Assembly: GCF_014645695.1 (NCBI RefSeq) | Contig: NZ_BMMF01000003.1 | Location: 390,091-454,090, forward strand | Direction of reading: 5' to 3' | DNA from: Salinarimonas ramus | GTDB lineage: Bacteria; Pseudomonadota; Alphaproteobacteria; Rhizobiales; Beijerinckiaceae | DNA: 64,000 bases | Part shown: piece by piece, positions 1 to 8,499 of the stretch | How the letters are laid out: the number at the start of each line of letters is the position of its first letter | How positions within the stretch are numbered: the stretch's first letter is position 1 | Position numbers and translations under genes: made by a program | Notes under the pieces: model-generated | Told to the model about the DNA's origin: nothing | Database searches by the model: none | Seen by the model: the letters and a program-made list of their open reading frames with translations, nothing else

Positions 1-110
1 CGCATCCCGTCAATTCGCCACACGGCCCTGTTCAGCGCCCGCGAAAACGCTCATCTTAGGGCATGCATGCACGCGCACGGTCGGCGCGTGCCCGGAGGTC
101 CCTCACGCGC

Positions 111-2318
111 ATGATGCGTCAGTACGAGCTGCTCGAGCGGGTCAAGCGCTACAACCCCGCCACCGACGAGGCCCTGCTCAACCGGGCCTACATCTACGCC
201 ATGCGCGCGCACGGGACGCAGGTTCGCGCCTCGGGCGATCCCTTCTTCGCGCATCCGCTCGAGGTGGCCGCCATCCTCACCGACATGCGCCTCGACGACG
301 CGACCATCGTCGCCGCAGTGCTGCACGACACGGTGGAGGACACGGAGGCGACCCTCGACGAGATCCACGAGACCTTCGGGCCCGAGATCGGCGCCCTCGT
401 CGACGGGCTCACCAAGCTCAAGCGCCTCGACCTCGTCTCCAAGCGTGCGGCGCAGGGCGAGAACTTCCGCAAGCTGCTGCTCGCCATCGCCCAGGACATC
501 CGTGTGCTGCTCGTGAAGCTCGCGGACCGCCTGCACAACATGCGCACGCTCCACTTCATGCCCGCCGAGAAGCGCGCGCGCATCGCCGAGGAGACGCTCG
601 ACATCTACGCGCCGCTCGCCGGGCGCATGGGCATGCAGGAGATGCGCGAGGAGCTGGAGGATCTCGCCTTCAGCCACCTGCGCCCGGAGGCGTACGAGAC
701 CATCACCAAGCGGCTCGAGACGCTGTCGGCCAAGAACGAGCGCCTCGTCGAGGAGATCGCGCGCGATCTCGAGACGCGACTGTCGGGCAAGGGCTTGCGC
801 GCGGGCGTGAAGGGGCGGCGCAAGCGCGCGTACTCCATCTGGAAGAAGATGGAGCGCAAGTCGGTCGCCTTCGAGCAGCTCTCCGACATCTTCGGCTTTC
901 GCATCCTCGTCGACACCGTGGACGCCTGCTACGGCGCGCTCGGCCTCGTGCACTCCACCTGGCCGATGGTTCCCGGGCGCTTCAAGGACTACATCTCGAC
1001 GCCCAAGCAGAACGACTACCGCTCGATCCACACCACCGTGGTCGGCCCCGGCCACCAGCGCGTGGAGCTGCAGATCCGCACCCGCGGCATGGACGAGGTG
1101 GCGGAATACGGCATCGCCGCGCACGCGCTCTACAAGGACCCCGCGCGCGAGAGCGCCAAGGAGGCCAAGCCGCTCAGCGAGAGCCGAGCCTATCAATGGC
1201 TGCGGCGCACCATCGACCTGCTGGCGGAGGGCGACAACCCGGAGGACTTCCTCGAGCACACGCGGCTCGAGCTCTTCCACGATCAGGTCTTCTGCTTCAC
1301 GCCCAAGGGCCGCCTCATCGCCCTGCCGCGCGGGGCGACGCCCATCGACTTCGCATACGCCGTCCACACCGACGTCGGCAACACGGCGGTGGGCGCCAAG
1401 ATCAACGGGCGCATGGCCCCGCTCCTGACCGAGCTCGCCAACGGCGACGAGGTGGAGATCGTGCGCGCGGGCGGCAACCAGGTCCCGCCGGCGGCGTGGG
1501 AGAGCCTCGTCGTCACCGGCAAGGCGCGCGCCGCCATCCGGCGCACCACGCGCGCCGCGGTGCGCAAGCAATATGCCGGGCTCGGCCTGCAGATCCTGGA
1601 GCGCGCCTTCGAGCGGGCCGGCAAGGCCTTCTCCGAGGAGAAGCTGAAGGCTGCCCTGCCGCGCCTCGCGCGCACCTCGGTGGACGACGTCCTCGCCGCC
1701 GTGGGCCGGGGCGAGATGTTCTCGGGCGACGTGGTGCGCGCCGTCTACGCCGACTTCAAGGACGTCGGGCGCCTGGTCTCGGGGGCGGCGACGCAGGGCG
1801 CCGGCTGGGTCGCGCTCGGCGCAGACCCGTTGAAGATGAAGCTGCCGGACGGCTCGGACGACAAGAACGCCATCCCCATCCGCGGGCTCGACGCCGATCT
1901 GCCGGTGCGCTTCGCGCCCGAGTGCGGCGCCGTTCCGGGAGACCGGATCGTGGGCATCATCATCCCCGGCGAGGGCGTGACAATCTACCCGATCCAGAGC
2001 CCGACGCTCGCGGCCTTCGAGAACCTGCCCGAGGCCTGGGTCGACGTGCGCTGGGACGTCGAGGCGATCACGACGAAGCGCTTCCCCGCCCGCGTGAAGC
2101 TCGAGACCATCAACGAGCCGGGATCCCTCGCCCAGATCGCGCAGGTGGTGGCCGATCACGACGGCAACATCGACAACATCTCGATGCATCGCCGCACGGC
2201 GGACTTCACCGACGTGATCATCGACGTCTCGGTCTGGGACCTGAAGCACCTCAACGGCATCATCGCCGAATTGAAGGCCAAGCGCGTCATCTCGAAGGTC
2301 GAGCGCCTCGTCGGCTGA
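111..2318 (+). CDS. rsh: Bifunctional (p)ppGpp synthetase/hydrolase (Rsh, RelA/SpoT family)
   Basis: Cytosolic enzyme that makes and hydrolyses the stringent-response alarmone (p)ppGpp. The 735-aa length is normal for an alphaproteobacterial Rsh. Domain order is an HD hydrolase domain with the HDTVEDT motif near residue 82, a synthetase domain (DIFGFRILVDT, then KDYISTPKQNDYRSIHT), a TGS domain (FTPKGRLIALPRGATPIDFA) and a C-terminal ACT domain in the last 75 residues (INEPGSLAQIAQVVADHDGN). Both catalytic halves look intact, so it should be bifunctional. I chose ATG 111, which has GGAGG at 94-98 upstream; an earlier ATG at 63 would add an Arg-rich stretch unlike the family. It is transcribed alone and faces the next gene tail to tail. 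Confidence 0.96.
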   Translation: MMRQYELLERVKRYNPATDEALLNRAYIYAMRAHGTQVRASGDPFFAHPLEVAAILTDMRLDDATIVAAVLHDTVEDTEATLDEIHETFGPEIGALVDGLTKLKRLDLVSKRAAQGENFRKLLLAIAQDIRVLLVKLADRLHNMRTLHFMPAEKRARIAEETLDIYAPLAGRMGMQEMREELEDLAFSHLRPEAYETITKRLETLSAKNERLVEEIARDLETRLSGKGLRAGVKGRRKRAYSIWKKMERKSVAFEQLSDIFGFRILVDTVDACYGALGLVHSTWPMVPGRFKDYISTPKQNDYRSIHTTVVGPGHQRVELQIRTRGMDEVAEYGIAAHALYKDPARESAKEAKPLSESRAYQWLRRTIDLLAEGDNPEDFLEHTRLELFHDQVFCFTPKGRLIALPRGATPIDFAYAVHTDVGNTAVGAKINGRMAPLLTELANGDEVEIVRAGGNQVPPAAWESLVVTGKARAAIRRTTRAAVRKQYAGLGLQILERAFERAGKAFSEEKLKAALPRLARTSVDDVLAAVGRGEMFSGDVVRAVYADFKDVGRLVSGAATQGAGWVALGADPLKMKLPDGSDDKNAIPIRGLDADLPVRFAPECGAVPGDRIVGIIIPGEGVTIYPIQSPTLAAFENLPEAWVDVRWDVEAITTKRFPARVKLETINEPGSLAQIAQVVADHDGNIDNISMHRRTADFTDVIIDVSVWDLKHLNGIIAELKAKRVISKVERLVG

Positions 2319-2388
2319 GGCGAGTAGGGTGAGGCATGGACGCGAAACGCCCCGAGCCGACGGGATCGGCCTGGGGCGCGCGTCGCTC

Positions 2389-2407
2389 GGCGGGCCGAGG
2401 GCCCGCC
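2389..2407. terminator. GC-rich hairpin between convergent genes
   Basis: GGCGGGC (2389-2395) and GCCCGCC (2401-2407) form a 7-bp perfect stem with a 5-nt loop, between the ends of rsh and the SH3 gene. There is no clear T-tract, so a bidirectional terminator is only inferred from position. Confidence 0.35.
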
Positions 2408-2423
2408 TCGGTGCACGACGGGA

Positions 2424-3068
2424 TCAGCGCACGATGTAGACGATGCGCCGCGTCGCCGGGTCGACGAGGACCGGCTGGCCGTTCACGTAGGCGTACTCGT
2501 ACTCGTAATCCGGGATCGGCCGCAGGCCCACCGCCGGCGGTAGGCCGGCGCCGGCGACGACCTCGCCCTCCAGATAGACCGGCTCGACGCGGTTCTCGTA
2601 GACGTAGGTGCGCACCGGCGGCGGCGGCGCGGTGAAGCCGTCGACGGCCCCGCCGATCGCCCCGGTGACGGCGCCCACCGTCCCGCCGATGATCGAGCCG
2701 ACGATCTCGCCGGCCACCGCACCCGTGGCGGTCACGGGATCCCACTGCGCCTCCGGCACGATCTCGCGGCGCTGCGTGACGATCACGGGCGCGCTCTCCA
2801 CCTGCGCGGTGAGGTAGTCGCCGTAGGCCCAGGCCTCGGTGCCCTGGTACTGCACGCGGCACCAGGCGGAGGACGGCAGGCAGCCGACGACGGTGACCGT
2901 GTCGTTGCCGACGATCGTGTCGACGATCTCGTAGTTCGGGCCCGGCCCGGCACGCATGTTGAGATCGGTGGTCGCGGTGGCGGCGACCTGCGCGGCGGCG
3001 GGGTTCGCGAACGTGCCGGCGAACCCGAGCGCGGCGGCGCCGGCGAGAAGCATGAGATGACGGGGCAT
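2424..3068 (-). CDS. Secreted SH3 domain / DUF1236 protein
   Basis: Exported protein of 214 aa. A signal peptide covers about residues 1-27 (LMLLAGAAALGFAGTFA, cleavage after AAA-Q). A bacterial SH3 (type 3) domain follows at roughly residues 30-95 (TDLNMRAGPGPNYEIVDTI, WCRVQYQGTEAWAYGDYL), which usually binds cell-wall peptides. A glycine/alanine-rich middle (GEIVGSIIGGTVGAVTGAIG) resembles a glycine-zipper segment. The C-terminus matches the DUF1236 pattern (YVNGQPVLVDPATRRIVYIVR-like tail) common in Rhizobiales. The start at 3068 is supported by AAGGAG just upstream. A role at the envelope is inferred from the domains; no specific function is known. Confidence 0.85.
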   Translation of the reverse strand: MPRHLMLLAGAAALGFAGTFANPAAAQVAATATTDLNMRAGPGPNYEIVDTIVGNDTVTVVGCLPSSAWCRVQYQGTEAWAYGDYLTAQVESAPVIVTQRREIVPEAQWDPVTATGAVAGEIVGSIIGGTVGAVTGAIGGAVDGFTAPPPPVRTYVYENRVEPVYLEGEVVAGAGLPPAVGLRPIPDYEYEYAYVNGQPVLVDPATRRIVYIVR

Positions 3069-3242
3069 GAGCGTTCTCCTTCCCGTTTGGTTTGACGGGC
3101 GAGCGAACGCGGTCGGGGGTGCGGTGTTCCGGGGTGCGCCGCGTTCGTCCGCACCTGCCCCACGATCGCCCGAGGAGAGCATTTGCGGGAGCATGCACGG
3201 CGTGGTACCCATCCGCATTGCTCTTGCAAGCTGTTGATCTTT

Positions 3243-3737
3243 ATGCCAACACTCCTCGCACACGTCCGAACGGGACGCCTCTTGCGGGTCGATGCAGACC
3301 TCGGACCGCGGGAGCAGGCTTTTCGTCGGCTGTTCGTCACCCCTGCGGTAGCGCGATGGCTTTCGAGAGACCTGGCGACACGCCCGTCGTCGCTGATCGG
3401 CAACGCCCTTTCCCCGGTGGAGCAGGTCGATGCGCTCATCGAGCGGTTCGTGGCAGGCAGACCCTTGGAGCATGGTCGTCAGTTCAAGTGCCTGCGCCCC
3501 GCGCAGAAGGCCGTCTGGGAGCTGAAGACCGATGACGTGCGCCTGTTCGGCTTCTTTCCGGAGAGGGACTGCTTCGTGGTCCTGTTCGCCAACTTCGCGG
3601 ACACGGTCAAGGATCACGACCTGTATCGCGGCTATGTCGACGAGGTCGTCCGTCGGCGCGCCGAGCTCGACATCGACGGCGGCCATATGAAGGGGAGCGA
3701 TGCGCATGACGTCGTTTCGACTCGACTTGCACCCTAG
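3243..3737 (+). CDS. RelE/HigB-like toxin (phage Gp49-like family)
   Basis: Predicted toxin of a type II toxin-antitoxin pair. The C-terminal half has the Gp49/HigB pattern: a VWELKTDDVRLFGFF strand followed by FVVLFANFADTVKDHD. Family members are ribosome-dependent or free RNases. It is 164 aa, longer than typical RelE toxins because of a 70-residue N-terminal extension. It overlaps the downstream HTH gene by 38 nt, so the two are translationally linked. ATG 3243 was chosen; a TTG at 3183 in the same frame would extend it. The ribosome site is weak, as is common for toxins. Confidence 0.7.
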   Translation: MPTLLAHVRTGRLLRVDADLGPREQAFRRLFVTPAVARWLSRDLATRPSSLIGNALSPVEQVDALIERFVAGRPLEHGRQFKCLRPAQKAVWELKTDDVRLFGFFPERDCFVVLFANFADTVKDHDLYRGYVDEVVRRRAELDIDGGHMKGSDAHDVVSTRLAP

Positions 3738-4113
3738 GAAGCGGGCCGGCAGCCGATTTCTCGCCCGTGTGATCGAGGAGCTCCAGGGCGCGCTCGCGGC
3801 CGAGAAGAAGACCCGGGGGCTCACGCAGCAGCAGGTGGCGGACCTGCTGGAGGTGAACCGCTCCGTCGTCAACCGCCGCGTCCTCGGGCGCGACAACCTC
3901 ACCGTCCGGTCGCTCGCCGAGACGGCATGGGCGCTCGGCTACGAGCCGCATCTCGAGCTGCGCCCCGTCGGCGCGGCGGCGGGTGCCAATGCGCGTGCGC
4001 GGCCGCCGAGGACCTCGTCGCCCCCGGCACGAACCCTCGAGTCGCGTGTCTCGACGCCGAGCGGCACGACGTCCGCCGATCGCGTCATCGCGACGGCATG
4101 GGCGGAGGGGTGA
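3700..4113 (+). CDS. XRE-family HTH antitoxin
   Basis: DNA-binding antitoxin partner of the overlapping upstream toxin. A helix-turn-helix lies at about residues 40-85 (LTQQQVADLLEVNRSVVNRR, then LTVRSLAETAWALGYEP), typical of HigA/XRE antitoxins. The C-terminal 40 residues are Pro/Ser/Thr-rich and look disordered, as expected for a segment that folds on toxin binding. The start at 3700 has AAGGGGAG at 3690-3697. It probably represses its own operon. The next gene starts within 10 nt, which suggests a three-gene unit. Confidence 0.75.
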   Translation: MRMTSFRLDLHPRKRAGSRFLARVIEELQGALAAEKKTRGLTQQQVADLLEVNRSVVNRRVLGRDNLTVRSLAETAWALGYEPHLELRPVGAAAGANARARPPRTSSPPARTLESRVSTPSGTTSADRVIATAWAEG

Positions 4114-4120
4114 GGTGAGG

Positions 4121-4555
4121 ATGGCGGGAACGGCGCTGTTCTGCGACGACATACGTCTCGAAGCCTCGGGGCAGACGTCGCTCATCGGATGCTATGCAGG
4201 CCAGCTGATCGTGCATCACGCTTGGCCCGTCACCCTGCCGAAGCTCGCGGTCATGGCCTTGGTCGATGCGCCACGCGCTGCACCGCCGCGCGAGATCGTG
4301 TTGCGCATCGTGCTCGACCCAGGCGACACGCTGCTGTTCGAGACACGAGTCGAAGCCACGCGGGACGAGCCGAGCGACACCGCGGAGCTGGAGGAATCTC
4401 CCGACGCGATCGTGCGTATCGGATTGAACGTCGTTCTCGGCCCGCTCGCGATCGAGCAGGAGAGCCGGCTGCGCGTCCGAGCCGTCGTCGACGGCGCCGA
4501 GATCAAGCTCGGCTCCCTCAAGATCGTCTCGGCGCCCCCGGACGAGCCGGGCTGA
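4121..4555 (+). CDS. DUF6941-like protein, third gene of the toxin-antitoxin unit
   Basis: Protein of 144 aa with no known function. It begins with a FCDDIRLEASGQTSLIGCY segment that I recognise from the DUF6941 family, followed by beta-rich sequence with no signal peptide or membrane segment, so it is probably cytosolic. The start codon is 7 nt after the antitoxin stop, with GGAGGGG upstream; GTG 4115 is an alternative. Such close spacing suggests co-transcription with the toxin-antitoxin pair. Whether it takes part in the toxin system or merely lies downstream cannot be told from sequence. Confidence 0.65.
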   Translation: MAGTALFCDDIRLEASGQTSLIGCYAGQLIVHHAWPVTLPKLAVMALVDAPRAAPPREIVLRIVLDPGDTLLFETRVEATRDEPSDTAELEESPDAIVRIGLNVVLGPLAIEQESRLRVRAVVDGAEIKLGSLKIVSAPPDEPG

Positions 4556-4724
4556 CGCCGCTCACCGCCTGGAGAAGCGTCTTCTACTCGCATGTCGCGT
4601 GCGGGGGAGCGGCCTCCTCGTCGCCGCCCGCTGGCTCGCGGGCTGAGAGCCGGCGGCGGCGTCTCGACATCGGGCGGGCGTCGCCTATCCTGCGGGCAAT
4701 CATGCCCTCGAGGAGCCCCGCCCC

Positions 4725-6023
4725 ATGAACCTCCACGCCCTCGCCGCCGCCCGTGCGGCCGACGATCGTCCCGTTCGCGTCGCCTTGATCGGGGCGGGGA
4801 AGTTCGGGGCGATGTTCCTCGCGCAGGTGCCGCACGTTCCCGGGCTCGAGGCGGCGGCGATCGCCGATCTCGATCCGGATCGGGCGCGGGCCACCTGCCG
4901 GGCGGTGGGGTGGGACGAGGGGCGCATCGCGCGCACGCGATTCCACGCGGACGGCGCGGCGGCGATCGCCGAGGACGTCGAGGTCGTGATCGAGGCGACC
5001 GGCGCACCGGAGGCGGGCGTCGTGCACGCGCTCGCCGCGATCGAGGCCGGGCGCCACGTCGTCATGGTCAACGTCGAGGCGGACGTGCTGGTGGGCGCCG
5101 CCCTCGCGGAGCGGGCGCGGGCGGCGGGCGTCGTCTATTCCATGGCCTACGGCGACCAGCCGGCGCTCGTGTGCGAGATGGTGGACTGGGCGCGCGCCGC
5201 CGGCTTCACGGTGGCGGCCGCGGGCAAGGGCACGAAGTACCTGCCGGACTACCACGCGGTGACGCCCGACGGCGTCTGGGCCCATTACGGCATCACGCCC
5301 GAGGCCGCCGCGGCGGCGGGCATGAACCCCAAGATGTTCAACTCCTTCCTCGACGGCACGAAATCCGCCATCGAGGCCGCGGCCATCGCCAACGCCACCG
5401 GCCTCGCCGTGCCCGAGGGCGGGCTCGCCTTCCCGCCCTGCGGCGTGGACGATCTCGCGCACGTTCTCCGCCCCCGGGAGGTCGGCGGGCAGCTCGAGCG
5501 CGACGGCATGGTCGAGGTGGTCTCCTCGCTCGAGCGCGACGGGCGCCCGGTCTTCCGTGACCTGCGCTGGGGCGTCTACGTGGTGCTGAAGGCGCCCACT
5601 CCCTACGCCGCCGCCTGCTTTTCGCAATACGGCCTGCCGACGGACCCGTCCGGCACCTATGCGGCGATGTACAAGCCCTTCCACCTCATCGGGCTCGAGT
5701 TGTCGATCTCCGCCCTCTCGGCCGCGCTGCGGCGGGAGCCCACCGGCACGACCCGAGCCTTCGCGGCGGACGTGGTGGCGGTGGCCAAGCGCGACCTGGC
5801 GGCGGGCGAGATCCTCGACGGCGAGGGCGGCACCACGGTGTGGGGGCGCGTGACCACGGCGGCGGCGAGCCGCGCCGCGGGGGCGGTGCCCATCGGGCTC
5901 GCGCACGGCGTGCGGCTCGTGCGACCCGTCGCGGCGGGGAGCGTGGTCACGCAGGCCGACGTCGCCCCGCGCTCGGAGCGGAGCCTCGCCAAGCGCCTGC
6001 GCGAGACGCTCGTGCCGGCCTGA
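4725..6023 (+). CDS. NAD(P)-binding oxidoreductase with C-terminal SAF domain
   Basis: Predicted NAD(P)-dependent dehydrogenase related to homoserine dehydrogenase and Gfo/Idh/MocA folds. The N-terminus carries the Rossmann motif GAGKFGAMF near residue 24, followed by IADLDPDRA and a VVIEATG strand. The last ~90 residues form a SAF (antifreeze-like) domain (VVAVAKRDLAAGEILDGEGG ... GAVPIGLAHGVRLV). This architecture is known in proteobacteria as 'SAF domain-containing homoserine dehydrogenase-like', with substrate unknown. The length of 432 aa is normal for that group. GAGGAG precedes the start. It is a single gene, so no pathway can be assigned. Confidence 0.8.
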   Translation: MNLHALAAARAADDRPVRVALIGAGKFGAMFLAQVPHVPGLEAAAIADLDPDRARATCRAVGWDEGRIARTRFHADGAAAIAEDVEVVIEATGAPEAGVVHALAAIEAGRHVVMVNVEADVLVGAALAERARAAGVVYSMAYGDQPALVCEMVDWARAAGFTVAAAGKGTKYLPDYHAVTPDGVWAHYGITPEAAAAAGMNPKMFNSFLDGTKSAIEAAAIANATGLAVPEGGLAFPPCGVDDLAHVLRPREVGGQLERDGMVEVVSSLERDGRPVFRDLRWGVYVVLKAPTPYAAACFSQYGLPTDPSGTYAAMYKPFHLIGLELSISALSAALRREPTGTTRAFAADVVAVAKRDLAAGEILDGEGGTTVWGRVTTAAASRAAGAVPIGLAHGVRLVRPVAAGSVVTQADVAPRSERSLAKRLRETLVPA

Positions 6024-6053
6024 CGGCCCGCGGCGAGCGCCGCGCTCGCTCGA

Positions 6054-6437
6054 TCAGTCCTCGATACGCCGCCGGCAGCCCCAGCTGTCGAGGATCGCCG
6101 TCGTCTCGGCGGCCACGAAGTGGCGCGCGCTGTCGCGATCGTAGCCCTCCGCGAGCAACGCGTCGTAATCCGTCAGCACGTGGCGCACGTACGAGACCAT
6201 GGAGAGCCACGCCGCGTTCTCCGGCGTCGCTGTTGAGAGGCCGCGGCTGTCGAGGGCGTGGTCGAGAATCGCGTCGCGCTCGAACTCCGGGATCGTCGGA
6301 GCAAGCCGGTCGAGAGCGTCGGCGATGCGCGAACGCTTGCCGCTCACGACGCCCACCGGCGAGAGCGCGGCGCGGACGGCGCTCGAGGGGATGAAGGTCG
6401 TCGAGGGGATGAAGGACCTCGAGGAATCGAAGGACAT
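6054..6437 (-). CDS. DUF2293-like protein
   Basis: Small cytosolic protein of 127 aa. The C-terminal 90 residues (AAWLSMVSYVRHVLTDYDAL and SARHFVAAETTAILDSWG) match the pattern I associate with DUF2293, a family common in Rhizobiales with no known function. The first 40 residues are Ser/Pro-rich and low in complexity, with a repeated FIPS segment (SFIPSTTFIPSS). The start at 6437 has AGGAGG upstream. It converges on the SAF-domain gene and is divergent from the DUF427 gene. Confidence 0.65.
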   Translation of the reverse strand: MSFDSSRSFIPSTTFIPSSAVRAALSPVGVVSGKRSRIADALDRLAPTIPEFERDAILDHALDSRGLSTATPENAAWLSMVSYVRHVLTDYDALLAEGYDRDSARHFVAAETTAILDSWGCRRRIED

Positions 6438-6581
6438 GGGCTCGCCTCCTGCTCGTTTCGCAGGCATCGGACCCGTTCAGGAAACGTAAGGCAACGGGCA
6501 AGCCCGCACGCGGCGGGACTCGCGAATGCCCGGGAACTCCGATCCGGTTTCAACAAAGGATAGAACGAGGAGCCCATATCC

Positions 6582-7115
6582 ATGACGACCCTGACCGACC
6601 TGGTGTCCCGCTCCGCCGTGCGCCGGCCCGAACCCGTCCCGCCCGGCCCCGGGCAGGAAAGCGTGTGGGACTATCCTCGCCCGGCCGTGTGCGAGCCGAC
6701 GAGCGCGACGCTCGAAGTCGTCCTCGGCGGGCGCACCATCGCGCGCACGACGCGGGGCTTCCGCGTGCTGGAGACGTCCCACCCGCCATCCTACTACTTC
6801 CCGCCCGAGGATGTCGACGCGCGCGCGCTCGTCCCGGTGCAGGGCGGCTCCATGTGCGAGTGGAAGGGCCAGGCGGCCTATTTCGACGTGGTCTCCGGCA
6901 CGGTGCGCGCGGCGCGCGGCGCCTGGGCCTATCCGCGCCCGACGCCGGCCTTCCGCCCCATGGCGGGCTACGTCACCTTCTATCCCGGCCAGATGGAGGC
7001 CTGCTTCGTCGACGGCGAGCGCGTCGTCGCGCAGGAGGGCGGGTTCTACGGCGGCTGGATCACCTCGAAGGTCGTGGGTCCCTTCAAGGGCGGGCCGGGC
7101 ACCCGCTTCTGGTGA
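6582..7115 (+). CDS. DUF427 domain protein
   Basis: Cytosolic protein of 177 aa belonging to the DUF427 family, a small beta-sheet fold. Recognisable blocks are SVWDYPRPAVCEP near residue 28, SHPPSYYFPPEDVD near residue 65, and CEWKGQAAYFDV near residue 89. The family has no established biochemical role; structures resemble compact beta-tents. AAGGATAGAACGAGGAG lies upstream of the ATG. It does not appear to be in an operon with the dehydrogenase downstream, given the 180-nt gap. Confidence 0.82.
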   Translation: MTTLTDLVSRSAVRRPEPVPPGPGQESVWDYPRPAVCEPTSATLEVVLGGRTIARTTRGFRVLETSHPPSYYFPPEDVDARALVPVQGGSMCEWKGQAAYFDVVSGTVRAARGAWAYPRPTPAFRPMAGYVTFYPGQMEACFVDGERVVAQEGGFYGGWITSKVVGPFKGGPGTRFW

Positions 7116-7296
7116 GCCATCCCCGCGCGCGACGGCCCTCGCATCGCATCGGGTCGTCCGCGCAACCCGGGAGAGCGGCTGGCGGCGATGCCGATCCCGG
7201 CTGACCGTCTTCCACCTTGACAGGGTCGCATGCGGCGGCGAGCCTCGTTCCTCAGACGCCGAAAAGGCGCGCATTCCTGGGGACGGGAGACGTCGG

Positions 7297-8451
7297 ATGA
7301 GCGCGAGCGCGGGCACCACCGCGGCCGGTCCGGTCTTGCACGGTGCAGCCTCGCGGGAGGCGGACCGCGCGGGAGCGCGCGAGGCGATCCTCGTCCCGGC
7401 CCCGCGCCTGCATCGACAGCTCGAAGCGCTCTTCACAGCCTGGTGCGGCCCCGCTCACGCGACCGCCTCCGCCGACGCGCTCGTCGAGGCCGATCTCATG
7501 GGGATCGACAGCCACGGCATCACCCTCGTGACGCTCTACGAGGAGCTCGTCGCCAAGAGTATGATCGCGCGCGACGCCGACATCCGCGTGGTGCAGGATC
7601 TCGGCGCCATCGCCGTCCTCGACGCGGGCGGCGGCTTCGGCCACGCGCCGGCGACGCGGGCCATGGATCTCGCGTGCGAGAGGGCGGCGGCGTTCGGCGT
7701 CGGCGCCGTGGCCGTGCGCGGCTCCAACCATTTCGGCGCGGCCGGCGTGTACGCGCTGCGCGCCGCGCGGGCGGGGATGATCGGCCTCGTCACGAGCGCG
7801 GTGCATGCGGCCTCCATCGTCCCGGTCTTCGGCCGCGCGCCGCGGCTCGGCACCAACCCGATCGCGTTCGCGGCACCGGGAGCCGATGGCGCGCCCTTCC
7901 TCCTCGACATCGCGACGAGCACGATCGCCATCGGCAAGCTCAAGCTCGCCGCCCGCGAGGGACGCCGCCTCCCCGACGGCTGGGCGCTCGACGCCGACGG
8001 CCGCCCGCAGCACGACCCGGAGGCGGCGCTGCGCGATCGGCTGATGACGCCGCTCGGCGGCAGCCGGGAGATGGGCGGGCACAAGGGCTACGGCCTCGCC
8101 GCCATGGTCGAGGTGCTCTCGACGCTGCTCGCGGGTGCCTCCTACGCACCCCTGCGTGATCGGGGCGCCCCGCGCTACGACGTCGGCCATCTCTGCCTCG
8201 CGCTGAGCCCCGAGGCGTTCCGCGGGCCGAACGCCTTCGGCCCCGATCTCGACGCCTTCCTCGCCTGCCTGCGCGAGACGCCGCCCGCGGCCGATGCCGC
8301 GCGCGTCCTCGCGCCGGGCGATCCCGAGCACGCCATGCGCGCGCGCCGGGAGCGCGAGGGCATACCGATTCCCCGCTCCCTCGTCGCCGCCGTGAAGGCG
8401 GTGGCGGAGGCGCGGGGTGCGGGCTTCCATCTGGAGGACCCGGACACCTAG
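7297..8451 (+). CDS. Ldh family (LDH2/malate dehydrogenase-type) 2-hydroxyacid oxidoreductase
   Basis: NAD(P)-dependent oxidoreductase of the LDH2 superfamily (YlbC, YiaK, sulfolactate and ureidoglycolate dehydrogenases). The 384-aa length is close to family size. Diagnostic segments are GIDSHGITLV (catalytic His region), VRGSNHFGAAGVYALRAA, GTNPIAFAAPG and GGSREMGGHKGYGLAAMVE. The start at 7297 follows GGGAG. The gene lies 48 nt upstream of a TAXI-type TRAP transporter, so it may oxidise the 2-hydroxy or 2-keto acid that the transporter imports. That link is inference from neighbourhood; the exact substrate is not readable from sequence. Confidence 0.85.
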   Translation: MSASAGTTAAGPVLHGAASREADRAGAREAILVPAPRLHRQLEALFTAWCGPAHATASADALVEADLMGIDSHGITLVTLYEELVAKSMIARDADIRVVQDLGAIAVLDAGGGFGHAPATRAMDLACERAAAFGVGAVAVRGSNHFGAAGVYALRAARAGMIGLVTSAVHAASIVPVFGRAPRLGTNPIAFAAPGADGAPFLLDIATSTIAIGKLKLAAREGRRLPDGWALDADGRPQHDPEAALRDRLMTPLGGSREMGGHKGYGLAAMVEVLSTLLAGASYAPLRDRGAPRYDVGHLCLALSPEAFRGPNAFGPDLDAFLACLRETPPAADAARVLAPGDPEHAMRARREREGIPIPRSLVAAVKAVAEARGAGFHLEDPDT

Positions 8452-8499
8452 GCCGCCCGCGAGAAGAGGCGGCCGCGACCGAACGGGAGGAGACACGAC

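Noticed and set aside
51..2249. A 732-codon minus-strand frame opposite rsh
   Set aside because: Pure shadow of the Rsh gene; its composition is antisense-like.
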